NCBI GenBank assembly: GCA_023433345.1
Contig: JAEZDA010000033.1
Location: 1 to 18,974 of the forward strand
Length of the DNA stretch: 18,974 nt
Origin: Bacteroidota bacterium
Lineage (GTDB): Bacteria; Bacteroidota; Bacteroidia; Chitinophagales; Chitinophagaceae
Reading direction: 5' to 3'
Under the pieces are notes generated by a model. It was not told where the DNA came from. It was given only the letters and a program-made list of their open reading frames with translations, and did not search any database. Position numbers and translations under genes: made by a program. Within the stretch, counting starts at the first letter, position 1, and the number at the start of each line of letters is the position of its first letter. This document shows positions 1 through 7,358 of this stretch, piece by piece.

Positions 1-386
1 GGATAATATTTTTGATCGCAACGGCAATTCTTACCATTCTTGTAGTGTTTTCTATCGACAACACCATTCGCCTCGCTATGTACAGCAACCGTTTTCTTAT
101 TAAAACCATGCAGATGGTAGGCGCTACGCGTGGTTTCATTGCGCGGCCTATAAACCAACGGGCGGTGATAAATGGATTGATCTCGGGTGTTATTGCCACA
201 ATTGCACTTTGGTTTAGCGTATTTGTAATTGAAACCATGATCCCCGATTTTAAAATATTACATGATAATGTGGGAATGATAATTCTCAGCCTGATCATTA
301 TCACACTTGGGATAATAATTTCACTCGCCAGCACTCACCGCTCGGTAATAAAATACCTAAGGATGAAACTTGACGATCTCTATTAA
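1..386 (+). CDS. ftsX: Cell division ABC transporter permease FtsX (3' part)
   Basis: The 5' end lies outside the window; the reading frame is open from base 3. The visible 127 or so residues carry three hydrophobic segments: one at the very start, one around GLISGVIATIALWFSVFVIE, and one close to the C-terminus. The segment between the first two contains KTMQMVGATRGFIARP, the typical FtsX stretch before its last two helices. In the family, FtsX pairs with the ATPase FtsE at the divisome and signals across the inner membrane to activate cell-wall hydrolases. The assignment is supported by the next two genes, since ftsX, a DUF3098 gene and uppP are commonly adjacent in Bacteroidota. Another FtsX/MacB-family permease is possible but less likely. 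The gene ends with two adjacent stop codons (TAA TGA). Confidence 0.82.
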   Translation, partial: IIFLIATAILTILVVFSIDNTIRLAMYSNRFLIKTMQMVGATRGFIARPINQRAVINGLISGVIATIALWFSVFVIETMIPDFKILHDNVGMIILSLIIITLGIIISLASTHRSVIKYLRMKLDDLY

Positions 387-448
387 TGACAAGGCTTAAG
401 CGAAGTTCCTTCAACCAAAAATTATATATTGCAGCCTAATTATAAGCC

Positions 449-718
449 ATGGCAAAAGATAAAAAGACTCTTCCAATAAAAAATTCTCCTGCAAACAACC
501 TGTTCGGCAGGGAGAATTATATGTGGATGCTAATCGGCGCAGTGGTGCTTGCTCTCGGCTTTATTTTAATGGCCGGTGGAAAAAGTGCAGACCCGAATGT
601 TTTCAATCCGAACGAAGTATACGGAACCAGGAGAATCACAATTGCTCCAATATTGGTTATTGCCGGCTTTTTGATTGAGATATATGCAATCATGAAAAAG
701 CCCAAAGAAGTTAACTGA
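449..718 (+). CDS. DUF3098 small membrane protein
   Basis: An 89-residue protein with a charged, lysine-rich N-terminus and two hydrophobic segments (about residues 25-44 and 65-82). These are separated by a short polar region ending in EVYGTRRITIAP. The size, the two-helix layout and the EVYGxRRIT stretch match the DUF3098 family of Bacteroidota, whose function is unknown. It lies 62 bases after ftsX and is followed by an intrinsic terminator, so it probably ends the ftsX transcript. The location suggests an envelope or division-associated role, but this is inference only. Confidence 0.85.
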   Translation: MAKDKKTLPIKNSPANNLFGRENYMWMLIGAVVLALGFILMAGGKSADPNVFNPNEVYGTRRITIAPILVIAGFLIEIYAIMKKPKEVN

Positions 719-730
719 CACAAACATTGG

Positions 731-752
731 CGCTGAGAGATCAGCGTTTTTT
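731..752 (+). terminator. Intrinsic terminator after the DUF3098 gene
   Basis: Perfect 6-bp stem CGCTGA/TCAGCG with a GAGA tetraloop, followed directly by six T. It lies 12 bases after the DUF3098 stop and 24 bases before the uppP start, so it separates the two transcription units. Confidence 0.85.
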
Positions 753-775
753 ATTTCCGTTCTATCTTTTTTTGC

Positions 776-1585
776 ATGACTATTTTCGAAGCGATCGTAA
801 TTGCAATTGTTGAAGGTGTTACAGAATTTATTCCTATTTCTTCAACAGGCCATATGATCATTGCCACCAAGTTGTTGAATATTCCTTCAAACGACTTCAC
901 AAAAATGTTCACAGTTGCAATTCAACTAGGCGCGATACTGGCGGTGGTAGTTTTGTATTATAAAAAATTCTTTGTGCCGCGTGATGGTTGGAAGAAACAA
1001 TGGGAGTTCTATTTCAAACTGGCCGCGGGCGTTATTCCGGCATTATTATTTGGTTTGTTGTTTTCTGACAAAATAGATGAGATGCTTGAGAGCACAACAA
1101 CAGTGGCCGTGTCTTTGCTTTTAGGGGGGATCATTCTTCTCTTTATCGACAAATGGTTCCAACGGTCCACAACTGATGATGCAAGGGATGTAACATTCAG
1201 GCAATCGCTGGTGATCGGTACATGGCAGTGCTTGGCAATGATTCCCGGTGTAAGCAGAAGTGCAGCTTCAATTATCGGAGGTATGCAGCAAAAACTCACG
1301 CGCAGTGCTGCCGCAGAATTTTCTTTCTTCCTCGCCGTTCCCACGATGCTTGCGGCAACATCTTACAAACTGCTGGGGCATTATAAGGATACAGGAGGTT
1401 TCACTGCAGAAGAAATAAAACTTCTTGCAATAGGAAACCTTGTAGCCTTTGTTGTAGCTATGCTCGCTATCAGGTTCTTCATCTCCTTTCTCAAGAAATA
1501 TGGCTTCAGGTTTTGGGGTATTTACCGTATCATTGTCGGTATCATTTTGCTGGCGATGGTTTACACCGGCAAGATAAATGCCTGA
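776..1585 (+). CDS. uppP: Undecaprenyl-diphosphatase UppP (BacA family)
   Basis: A 269-residue polytopic membrane protein. UppP removes a phosphate from undecaprenyl diphosphate, recycling the lipid carrier of peptidoglycan and other cell-surface polymers; overproduction gives bacitracin resistance in known cases. Both family motifs are intact. The N-terminal motif has E13, E17 and ISSTGH (residues 21-26), matching the catalytic Glu pair and His of the E. coli enzyme. PGVSRS lies at residues 157-162, with R161 as the phosphate-binding Arg. Length is normal for the family (about 265-275). It probably starts a three-gene run with the MFS transporter (25-base gap) and the MBL hydrolase. A near-match to the -7 element (TATCTTTT at 763-770) lies just upstream, but is too weak to claim. 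Confidence 0.96.
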   Translation: MTIFEAIVIAIVEGVTEFIPISSTGHMIIATKLLNIPSNDFTKMFTVAIQLGAILAVVVLYYKKFFVPRDGWKKQWEFYFKLAAGVIPALLFGLLFSDKIDEMLESTTTVAVSLLLGGIILLFIDKWFQRSTTDDARDVTFRQSLVIGTWQCLAMIPGVSRSAASIIGGMQQKLTRSAAAEFSFFLAVPTMLAATSYKLLGHYKDTGGFTAEEIKLLAIGNLVAFVVAMLAIRFFISFLKKYGFRFWGIYRIIVGIILLAMVYTGKINA

Positions 1586-1610
1586 CAATAACCTCAACGC
1601 ATAAACGCTT

Positions 1611-2909
1611 ATGCAAACAGCTTCCCGTAAAGTAATTAACGGATGGGCAATGTACGACTGGGCAAACTCAGTATACAATCTCGTAATCACCACCACATTT
1701 TTTCCTGTCTATTACACTGAAATGACAAAGGCCTCGCCCTTTAATGGCGAAGTTTCGTTCTTTGGAAGAACATTTGTAAACACAGCGCTGTACAATTATG
1801 CCCTGGCAGCTGCTTATCTCTGCGTGGCTTTCACCCTTCCTATCCTTTCCTCGATCGCTGATTACCGTGGTTCTAAGAAAAGGTTTATGCAGGCTTTTTG
1901 TTTCACTGGTGCATTGTCTTGCAGCATGCTGTATTTTTTTGACGCGGAAAATTTTTCCACGGGAATTATTTGCATGATGATAGCTGCCTATGGTTTTTAC
2001 GGAAGTCTTGTTTTTTATAATTCATACCTGCCGGAAATTGCTGCTGAAGAAGACAGAGACCGGATAAGTGCAAGGGGTTTTTCATTCGGATATATAGGAA
2101 GTGTGATCATGCAGATCATCGGCTTCCTGCTGGTTTTCTTTCATGAAAAGATCCCTTTTTTCAGGAATGCCGGCGATGCAGTGAAAACCACTTTCTTACT
2201 CGTAGGTGTTTGGTGGTTTGGCTTTGCGCAGATCGCATTCAGGCGGTTGCCTAAGAGCATGCCTGTGGCAGATAATGGAGCGCGGAAAAATGTTTTCACC
2301 GGGGGCTTTATTGAACTGAAAAAAGTTTGGAGGCAACTGATGCACCTGCCTGTTATGAAAAGATTCCTGCTTGCATTTTTCTTTTACAACATGGGAGTTC
2401 AAACGGTGATGCTCGCCGCAACTAATTTTGGCAGCAAGGTGCTCAGCCTTCCGTCTGAAAAGCTTATCATCACTGTTGTACTTATACAACTTGTTGCCAT
2501 ATTCGGAGCCTGGGCAATTTCAAGGTTGTCTATGCGATTCGGAAACTTTCCTGTTTTGTTAGGTGTTGTTTCATTCTGGATATTGATATGCATTGCAGGT
2601 TATAACATGCATACCGAATATCATTTTTATGCGCTTGCCATTGCTGTTGGCATTGTAATGGGTGGCATACAATCTCTCAGCCGTTCAACCTATTCAAAGC
2701 TGATGCCCGTAACCAAGGACACAGCTTCCTTTTTTAGCTTTTATGATATCACTGAAAAAATAGCGATCGTAATAGGGCTTTCATCTTTTGGATACATCGA
2801 AGAACTCTCAGGCGATATGCGAAATTCAGTGTTGGCACTCGTGGTATTTTTTGCGCTGGGTTTTATCTTCCTTTTCTTTGCACAAAGGAAGCAACTTGCT
2901 CATCAATAA
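1611..2909 (+). CDS. MFS transporter, UMF1 / Atg22-like family
   Basis: A 432-residue protein with about twelve hydrophobic segments. Three features mark the UMF1 (Atg22-like) branch of the major facilitator superfamily. MYDWANS lies at residues 14-20 before the first helix. A charged loop EEDRDRISARGFSFGYIGS follows helix 4. GGIQSLSRSTYSKLMP lies in the C-terminal half. Eukaryotic Atg22 exports amino acids from the vacuole; the bacterial members have no well-established substrate, so none is assigned here. It sits 25 bases after uppP and 6 bases before the MBL hydrolase, which suggests co-transcription. Confidence 0.9.
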   Translation: MQTASRKVINGWAMYDWANSVYNLVITTTFFPVYYTEMTKASPFNGEVSFFGRTFVNTALYNYALAAAYLCVAFTLPILSSIADYRGSKKRFMQAFCFTGALSCSMLYFFDAENFSTGIICMMIAAYGFYGSLVFYNSYLPEIAAEEDRDRISARGFSFGYIGSVIMQIIGFLLVFFHEKIPFFRNAGDAVKTTFLLVGVWWFGFAQIAFRRLPKSMPVADNGARKNVFTGGFIELKKVWRQLMHLPVMKRFLLAFFFYNMGVQTVMLAATNFGSKVLSLPSEKLIITVVLIQLVAIFGAWAISRLSMRFGNFPVLLGVVSFWILICIAGYNMHTEYHFYALAIAVGIVMGGIQSLSRSTYSKLMPVTKDTASFFSFYDITEKIAIVIGLSSFGYIEELSGDMRNSVLALVVFFALGFIFLFFAQRKQLAHQ

Positions 2910-2915
2910 ATTTTT

Positions 2916-3752
2916 ATGCAATTACATACTATCAATACCGGGATGTTCAAATTGGATGGCGGAGCGATGTTTGGCGTTGTTCCAAAATCTATCTGGAACA
3001 AATTGAACCCTGCAGATGAAAACAATCTTTGCTCGTGGGCAATGCGCTGCCTGCTTATTGAAGACGGCAACAGGCTGATTCTTGTAGATAATGGCATTGG
3101 CGATAAACAGGATGCAAAATTCATGGGCCATTATTATTTGCATGGTGATGACTCACTTGAGAAATCGCTTGCTGCGAAAGGATTTTCAAAAGATGATATA
3201 ACAGATGTGTTCCTCACCCATTTGCATTTCGACCACTGCGGCGGGAGTGTCAAACGTGAAGGGGAAAAGCTTGTACCTGCTTTCAGGAATGCAACTTTCT
3301 GGAGCAACGAAAGGCACTGGAATTGGGCTGTGAAGCCTAACGACCGGGAAAAAGCCTCATTTCTGAAAGAGAACATTTTGCCGATACAGGAAAGCGGTCA
3401 ACTGAAATTCATCGAAAAGGATTCGCATAGTTTTCCAGAACAGATATCCGTTCGCCAGGTGTTCGGTCATACCGAAGCAATGATGCTTCCAATGACAAAG
3501 TATAAGGGCAGAACGATAATCTATATGGCTGATCTGCTGCCTTCAGCTGCCCATATCCCTCTCCCCTACGTAATGGCCTATGATATGTTTCCTCTCACCA
3601 CACTTAATGAGAAGAAATCATTTTTGCAGGAAGCTTTGGACAATGATTACATTCTTTATTTGGAACACGACCCGAAAATTGAATGCTGCACACTTCAATT
3701 AACGGAGAAAGGAATAAGAATGAAGGAAACGTTCAGGCTGGATGAAATTTAG
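2916..3752 (+). CDS. MBL-fold metallo-hydrolase with complete metal site
   Basis: A 278-residue metallo-beta-lactamase-fold protein. All expected two-metal ligands are visible: H102, H104, D106 and H107 in the HLHFDH motif, H185 in FGHTE, D206 in MADL, and H251 in LEHDP. The insert after D206 (PSAAHIPLPYVMAYDMFPL) recalls the cytosolic MBL hydrolases often annotated as lactonase-like, a group that includes quorum-quenching N-acylhomoserine lactonases. That substrate cannot be read from the sequence. There is no signal peptide, so it is probably cytoplasmic. It is the third gene of the uppP run, starting 6 bases after the MFS stop. No clear terminator follows. Confidence 0.88.
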   Translation: MQLHTINTGMFKLDGGAMFGVVPKSIWNKLNPADENNLCSWAMRCLLIEDGNRLILVDNGIGDKQDAKFMGHYYLHGDDSLEKSLAAKGFSKDDITDVFLTHLHFDHCGGSVKREGEKLVPAFRNATFWSNERHWNWAVKPNDREKASFLKENILPIQESGQLKFIEKDSHSFPEQISVRQVFGHTEAMMLPMTKYKGRTIIYMADLLPSAAHIPLPYVMAYDMFPLTTLNEKKSFLQEALDNDYILYLEHDPKIECCTLQLTEKGIRMKETFRLDEI

Positions 3753-3972
3753 TTTAATAATCAGCCCTTAATTTTTAGCCAACAGTATTTTATATTATTG
3801 CTGTGCAGAAAAAGTACACTGATTTCAATCTGTAAAATCCTGAATTAAAATTTGCTTAGGAAGAAATTTCAAATCCATAGGCCTTCATGCATTCGAAAGG
3901 TGATTTAACACAAACGGAGTTATAAGAATACATAAGGCCACGAAGAGAGTACTGAATCAGTAATTGACCTAG

Positions 3973-4007
3973 AACTACCAACTACCAACTACCAACTATC
4001 AACTGAC
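3973..4007. repeat. Heptamer tandem repeat, five units
   Basis: Five head-to-tail 7-base units: AACTACC three times without error, then AACTATC and AACTGAC. The array ends three bases before the stop codon of the minus-strand DUF3108 gene. The rest of the 258-base convergent gap (3753-4010) is AT-rich and non-coding, with no convincing terminator for either flanking gene. A weak stem (ACA-GATT/AATC-TGT near 3817-3834) would be followed by Ts on the minus strand. Confidence 0.85.
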
Positions 4008-4010
4008 CCA

Positions 4011-4808
4011 CTATCTTACGCTGATCAATGATTTCAACGGGTATTTTAATCCCGAATATCCCATCATATCAACCTTCACACTTCCTACCGATATCGGTGT
4101 TTCAACACGAAGAAGTAACCGGTTGGCATCATCTCCAACCCATGCTGTCATCTTCTCCCCTCCTTCAAACATTGATCCTTTCAGCAGAAGCGGTTTGAAT
4201 TTGAAGGCGTGAAATTTTCCATACCTGGTTTTAATTTTGTCCCTGCCGAGATAGCGCAGGTAGAGGTGATATATCTCATCATCGAGGTACATGTCGAACG
4301 GAATTTTATCTCCGGGCTTATACTTGCTGAAGTCTATATTGCGTGCATAATACATTGAACTTACCACATCTTGTATGCAATCTGTTATTTTGAAAACGCC
4401 ATTTGTGCTTACAGCAGTGTTAGTTTCCTGATTGAAGGTTACATTGTTATAGATCTTATGACCGCCTTCGTCAACGTTTCGAATAAACTTATAAGGAAGG
4501 AGGCTCCCGGTATCAACATAACTTTCATACCTGTCTCTCACCTTGAAGAAATTGTCAAAGAATGAATAAGTTTTACCTTCTGCTATAAAATGGTACACAG
4601 GTTTGCCATTATACCTTTCCAGCTTTGTGGTAAAAGTTGCTTCACCGGCGCCAACATAAGCTCCTAATGCAGAATAAAAAACCTTCATTGTAACCACTTC
4701 ACCATTTTTGAAAGCCGTATTACGAATTCCGCAGAAATCACTTTTGGCCGTGGAGAATCCTGTAAGAAGGAGTATCACAGGAAAAAAAATGTAACGAAGT
4801 ATCTTCAT
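4011..4808 (-). CDS. DUF3108 domain exported protein
   Basis: A 265-residue protein. Residues 1-22 form a signal peptide (basic MKILRY start, hydrophobic FFPVILLLTGF core, STAKS cleavage region) with no lipobox Cys, so it is likely periplasmic or outer-membrane associated. The remainder is beta-rich and matches the DUF3108 pattern: an early GEVVTMKVFYSALGAYVGAGEA stretch split around residues 36-57, a YRDRYESYVD-like strand, and a C-terminal ...RLLLRVETPISVGSVKVDM... strand pair. DUF3108 proteins lack a defined biochemical role; the fold resembles lipid-carrying beta-barrel or half-barrel proteins (family inference). Its ATG shares one base with the TAA of the upstream flippase-like gene, so translational coupling is likely and a joint envelope function plausible. 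Confidence 0.85.
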   Translation of the reverse strand: MKILRYIFFPVILLLTGFSTAKSDFCGIRNTAFKNGEVVTMKVFYSALGAYVGAGEATFTTKLERYNGKPVYHFIAEGKTYSFFDNFFKVRDRYESYVDTGSLLPYKFIRNVDEGGHKIYNNVTFNQETNTAVSTNGVFKITDCIQDVVSSMYYARNIDFSKYKPGDKIPFDMYLDDEIYHLYLRYLGRDKIKTRYGKFHAFKFKPLLLKGSMFEGGEKMTAWVGDDANRLLLRVETPISVGSVKVDMMGYSGLKYPLKSLISVR

Positions 4809-5788
4809 TATTTGTCTTTTAAAATTTTAATTCCGAATACCAGCAAGCTTCCAATAATTGCGGGTATTACGAGGTTGATGACCCAAATGCCAAGAGCTGC
4901 CGCCTGAATACCAAGTACATTCTGGCTATAAGGGGCGAACAGTTCTACCGAGGCAAGTGCACGAATAGGCAGTTCCACAAACCCTATTGTCGGCGCTATT
5001 GCCATCAGCAGATAAAAAACCGAGATGACCCAGAAACTTATTTCAAATGCAACATCAACACCGGTTACCTGAAGCAGCAATACGTATTGCAAAATAAACA
5101 CCAGATAGCGAAAAAAGGAAAGTACCAGTATTCTTAACAATTGTTTACGGTTGAGCGAATGCAGCACGGTTATATATCTCACAACAGGCTTTAGCCAGGC
5201 AAACCTTTCCATACGCTGCACTAAGGCATCTACATACACATAAGCCAAAGCAAGTATAACGGCCAGGCCTACACTAAACCATAACAGAAAACTCTCAACC
5301 AACCAGTAAGGGATTGACGCAGCATCTGCGTACACATGATGCACGTATCGAAGTATCATAAGCCCGGCGATACCCATAATTAAAGTGACCAGCAGCTGAC
5401 TCATGCCTCCAACAATAGTTAGCGGGATAGCGCGGGCCCGGTTACCTTCCGTTACAAACAAAATCCGGCCTGCATATTCACCGACCCTGTTAGGGGTTAT
5501 GAAAGTTATACTGCAGCCGGCAAAAACTGATTTAATTGCTCTTATTAATGACATCCTCTCCAGCGGTTTCATCTGAACCTGCCACTTGCGCGCCTCGATT
5601 CCCCAGTTTATAAACATCATTAAAACCACCACTGCCAACATCGGGTCTTTCCAACTTTCTTTTAGCATTTCCCATTTGAGATGCAAATCAGGCTGACCTG
5701 CCAATTGTGAGTAGAGGCTCCAGCAAAGCAGCACAAACAATACCGGCGCCAGGAAGTAGTTGAAAATTAATTTGATACTTTTGTTCAA
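4808..5788 (-). CDS. Flippase-like / LPG-synthase TM-domain membrane protein (YbhN family)
   Basis: A 326-residue protein with about eight transmembrane segments. The conserved central element FAGCSITFITPNRVGEYAGR and the late IAPTIGFVELPIRALASV match the UPF0104 / lysylphosphatidylglycerol-synthase transmembrane-domain family (COG0392), often called flippase-like. It has only the membrane domain, without the soluble aminoacyl-transferase domain of MprF, so it should not be called an LPG synthase. Related proteins are linked to lipid or polyisoprenoid translocation. The start is TTG at 5788-5786. A TAA stop lies in frame 12 bases upstream and no ATG occurs before about residue 40, so TTG is effectively forced. 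It diverges from ruvC and overlaps the DUF3108 gene by one base. Confidence 0.86.
   Translation of the reverse strand: MNKSIKLIFNYFLAPVLFVLLCWSLYSQLAGQPDLHLKWEMLKESWKDPMLAVVVLMMFINWGIEARKWQVQMKPLERMSLIRAIKSVFAGCSITFITPNRVGEYAGRILFVTEGNRARAIPLTIVGGMSQLLVTLIMGIAGLMILRYVHHVYADAASIPYWLVESFLLWFSVGLAVILALAYVYVDALVQRMERFAWLKPVVRYITVLHSLNRKQLLRILVLSFFRYLVFILQYVLLLQVTGVDVAFEISFWVISVFYLLMAIAPTIGFVELPIRALASVELFAPYSQNVLGIQAAALGIWVINLVIPAIIGSLLVFGIKILKDK
5776..5783 (+). promoter_or_regulatory. Candidate -7 promoter element for ruvC
   Basis: TACTTTTG matches the Bacteroidota -7 consensus TAnnTTTG exactly. It lies inside the first codons of the divergent minus-strand gene, 31 bases before the ruvC start. 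No good -33 TTG is seen at the usual distance. Confidence 0.45.
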
Positions 5789-5814
5789 TCCGCAGAATTA
5801 AAGATGCGAGCCTC

Positions 5815-6387
5815 TTGCAAAATACGCCAAAAATTATATTAGGAATCGATCCGGGATCTGTGATAATGGGCTACGGCCTTCTCCGCGTTAGTGGTTCGCA
5901 GATCACACTTGTTGAGATGGATATATTTAAACTGCCTTCAGCACTGGACGGATACGAAAAGCTTGAACGCATCTTTAACAAGGTTGGCGAATTGATCGCT
6001 CTACATCAACCACATAGTTTTGCTATTGAAGCTCCTTTTTTTGGTAAGAATGTGCAGAGCATGCTAAAGCTGGGCAGAGCGCAGGGTGTTGCTATAGCCG
6101 CTGCCATACAGGCCGGCCTGCCGGTGACCGAGTATTCTCCAAAAAAGGTGAAACAATCTATTACAGGGAACGGGAATGCCTGTAAGGAACAAGTGATGAA
6201 AATGCTGCAACGTTTACTGGGCTTTCAGGAAGATCCGAAATTTCTTGATGCAACGGACGCACTTGCAGTGGCGGTTTGCCACCACTTTCAACAGAACTCA
6301 CCGGTTCCGTCTTCTGCAAAAACCAATGGCTGGAAATCATTCATTGCTGACAATCCTGATCGCGTATTAAAGCGTAAGGCGGGCTAA
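5815..6387 (+). CDS. ruvC: Crossover junction endodeoxyribonuclease RuvC
   Basis: A 190-residue Holliday-junction resolvase, which cuts four-way DNA junctions symmetrically together with the RuvAB branch-migration motor. All four catalytic acids are in place: D12 in GIDPG, E72 in AIEAPFF, and D145 and D148 in LDATDALAVA. The GYGLL strand and the SPKKVKQSITGNGNA loop are also typical. It starts with TTG. The frame upstream is open back to a TGA at 5773 but contains no ATG or GTG, and TTG places the GIDPG motif at the usual distance from the N-terminus. The gene converges on the HIT gene and overlaps its 3' end by 21 bases. Confidence 0.96.
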   Translation: MQNTPKIILGIDPGSVIMGYGLLRVSGSQITLVEMDIFKLPSALDGYEKLERIFNKVGELIALHQPHSFAIEAPFFGKNVQSMLKLGRAQGVAIAAAIQAGLPVTEYSPKKVKQSITGNGNACKEQVMKMLQRLLGFQEDPKFLDATDALAVAVCHHFQQNSPVPSSAKTNGWKSFIADNPDRVLKRKAG

Positions 6388-6762
6388 AATTTTCTTCTGT
6401 GCTTCTTCTAATTCTTCTTTTGAAACTGTGAGTTTCGGCCTCGTAAAGTTCAAATCATCGGCTGTATTTATCGGCACCAGATGCATATGCGCATGAGGAA
6501 CTTCAAGCCCCACAACGCTGATTCCGCAACGATTGCAGCTGAAAGCGCCTTCTATGGCAATAGCAATAGGTTTGGCAAATACCAACATCTCCGAAAGAAA
6601 ATAATCGGGGAGTTCAAAAATTTTATCGATCTCAATTTTGGGAATAACAAGTACATGACCATGGGCAAGAGGCGCAATGTCTAAAAAGGCAAAAAAGTTT
6701 TCATTCTCTGCAATTTTGTAAGACGGTACGTCTCCACGTATGATTTTCGTAAATATGCTCAT
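6367..6762 (-). CDS. HIT family protein (histidine-triad hydrolase)
   Basis: A 131-residue HIT-domain protein. The triad is H90-A-H92-M-H94 followed by LV, with H92 the expected nucleophile; the N-terminal FLDIAPLAHGHVLVIPK (residues 27-42 region) is also diagnostic. HIT proteins hydrolyse nucleoside phosphoramidates or dinucleoside polyphosphates in the cytoplasm. The length and sequence fit the Hint-like branch rather than GalT or FHIT. It lies 24 bases downstream of greA, probably in one transcript, and its last seven codons run antisense to the end of ruvC. Confidence 0.93.
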   Translation of the reverse strand: MSIFTKIIRGDVPSYKIAENENFFAFLDIAPLAHGHVLVIPKIEIDKIFELPDYFLSEMLVFAKPIAIAIEGAFSCNRCGISVVGLEVPHAHMHLVPINTADDLNFTRPKLTVSKEELEEAQKKILARLTL

Positions 6763-6786
6763 GTTATATATTGGCTCTATATTCTT

Positions 6787-7260
6787 TTAAACGGTGATCT
6801 TTTCCACCCGAAGTTTTAAGGAGCCTGCAGGCACCGACACTTCAGCCACTTCTCCAACCTCTTTACCAAGAAGTCCGCTGCCAATCGGCGATGTAACGGA
6901 TATCTTGCCTGCTTTAAGGTCAGCCTCTCCTTCAGAAACTATCTGGTAAGTAACCTGCCGGTTCGTATTCAGGTTAGTGAGCGTAACCTTTGTTAATATG
7001 CTCACCCTGTTTGTATTGATGTTGGAGGTATCTATAATTCTCGCCGTTGCAAGTTGTGTTTCCAGGGCATTGATACGCGCTTCAAGTAATCCCTGTGATT
7101 CTTTGGCAGCGTCGTACTCGGCATTTTCTTTTAAATCACCCTTTTCACGCGCCTCGGCAATGGCCTGGCTGGCCGCTGGTCTGTCCACCGTTTTCATCCG
7201 GTGTAATTCGGCATGCATCTTATCAAAGGTTTCCTGCGTTACGTAATTGGTATCAGACAT
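6787..7260 (-). CDS. greA: Transcription elongation factor GreA
   Basis: A 157-residue protein of normal GreA length. The N-terminal coiled coil (about 8-75) carries the tip motif EKGDLKENAEYDAAKE, with D42 and E45 equivalent to the acidic residues that reach into the RNA polymerase secondary channel. The C-terminal FKBP-like domain contains SPIGSGLLGKEVGEVAEV. GreA stimulates transcript cleavage by backtracked RNA polymerase. The stretch upstream holds a -7 element (7327-7334) and then a terminator-like hairpin (7280-7316) before the ATG, so expression may be controlled by premature termination. The HIT gene follows in the same direction. Confidence 0.96.
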   Translation of the reverse strand: MSDTNYVTQETFDKMHAELHRMKTVDRPAASQAIAEAREKGDLKENAEYDAAKESQGLLEARINALETQLATARIIDTSNINTNRVSILTKVTLTNLNTNRQVTYQIVSEGEADLKAGKISVTSPIGSGLLGKEVGEVAEVSVPAGSLKLRVEKITV

Positions 7261-7279
7261 ATCCTATCATTTGGCTTCT

Positions 7280-7316
7280 AAAAAAAATACAACGCTCCAG
7301 CATGGCTAAAGCGTTG
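7280..7316 (-). terminator. Terminator-like hairpin between 2-hydroxyacid dehydrogenase gene and greA
   Basis: Read on the minus strand there is a perfect 7-bp stem CAACGCT/AGCGTTG (7316-7310 with 7296-7290). An inner CCA/TGG helix with a UGC loop and a 4-base bulge extends it. The stem is followed by TA and then eight T. It lies downstream of a TAnnTTTG element (7334-7327) and 20 bases before the greA start. It could end the upstream ridA/dehydrogenase transcript, or act inside the greA leader, or both. Confidence 0.75.
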
Positions 7317-7326
7317 CACGTGTTCA

Positions 7327-7334
7327 CAAATATA
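7327..7334 (-). promoter_or_regulatory. Candidate -7 promoter element for greA-HIT
   Basis: On the minus strand TATATTTG matches TAnnTTTG exactly. It lies 25 bases after the dehydrogenase stop codon and 67 bases before the greA ATG. The expected transcript start (about 7320) is immediately upstream of the hairpin at 7316-7290. No good -33 TTG is found at 17-23 bases. Confidence 0.55.
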
Positions 7335-7358
7335 ATTAAACAGAAGGTAAATTACTCT

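Noticed and set aside
1009..1696. Minus-strand frames opposite uppP and the MFS gene
   Set aside because: They are shadows of clear plus-strand genes with no family features of their own.
3973..4007. CRISPR array
   Set aside because: Seven-base units without spacers cannot be a CRISPR array; the same holds for 12157-12205. No cas gene is present.
4808..5788. Lysylphosphatidylglycerol synthase (MprF)
   Set aside because: Only the membrane domain is present; the soluble aminoacyl-transferase domain needed for LPG synthesis is missing.
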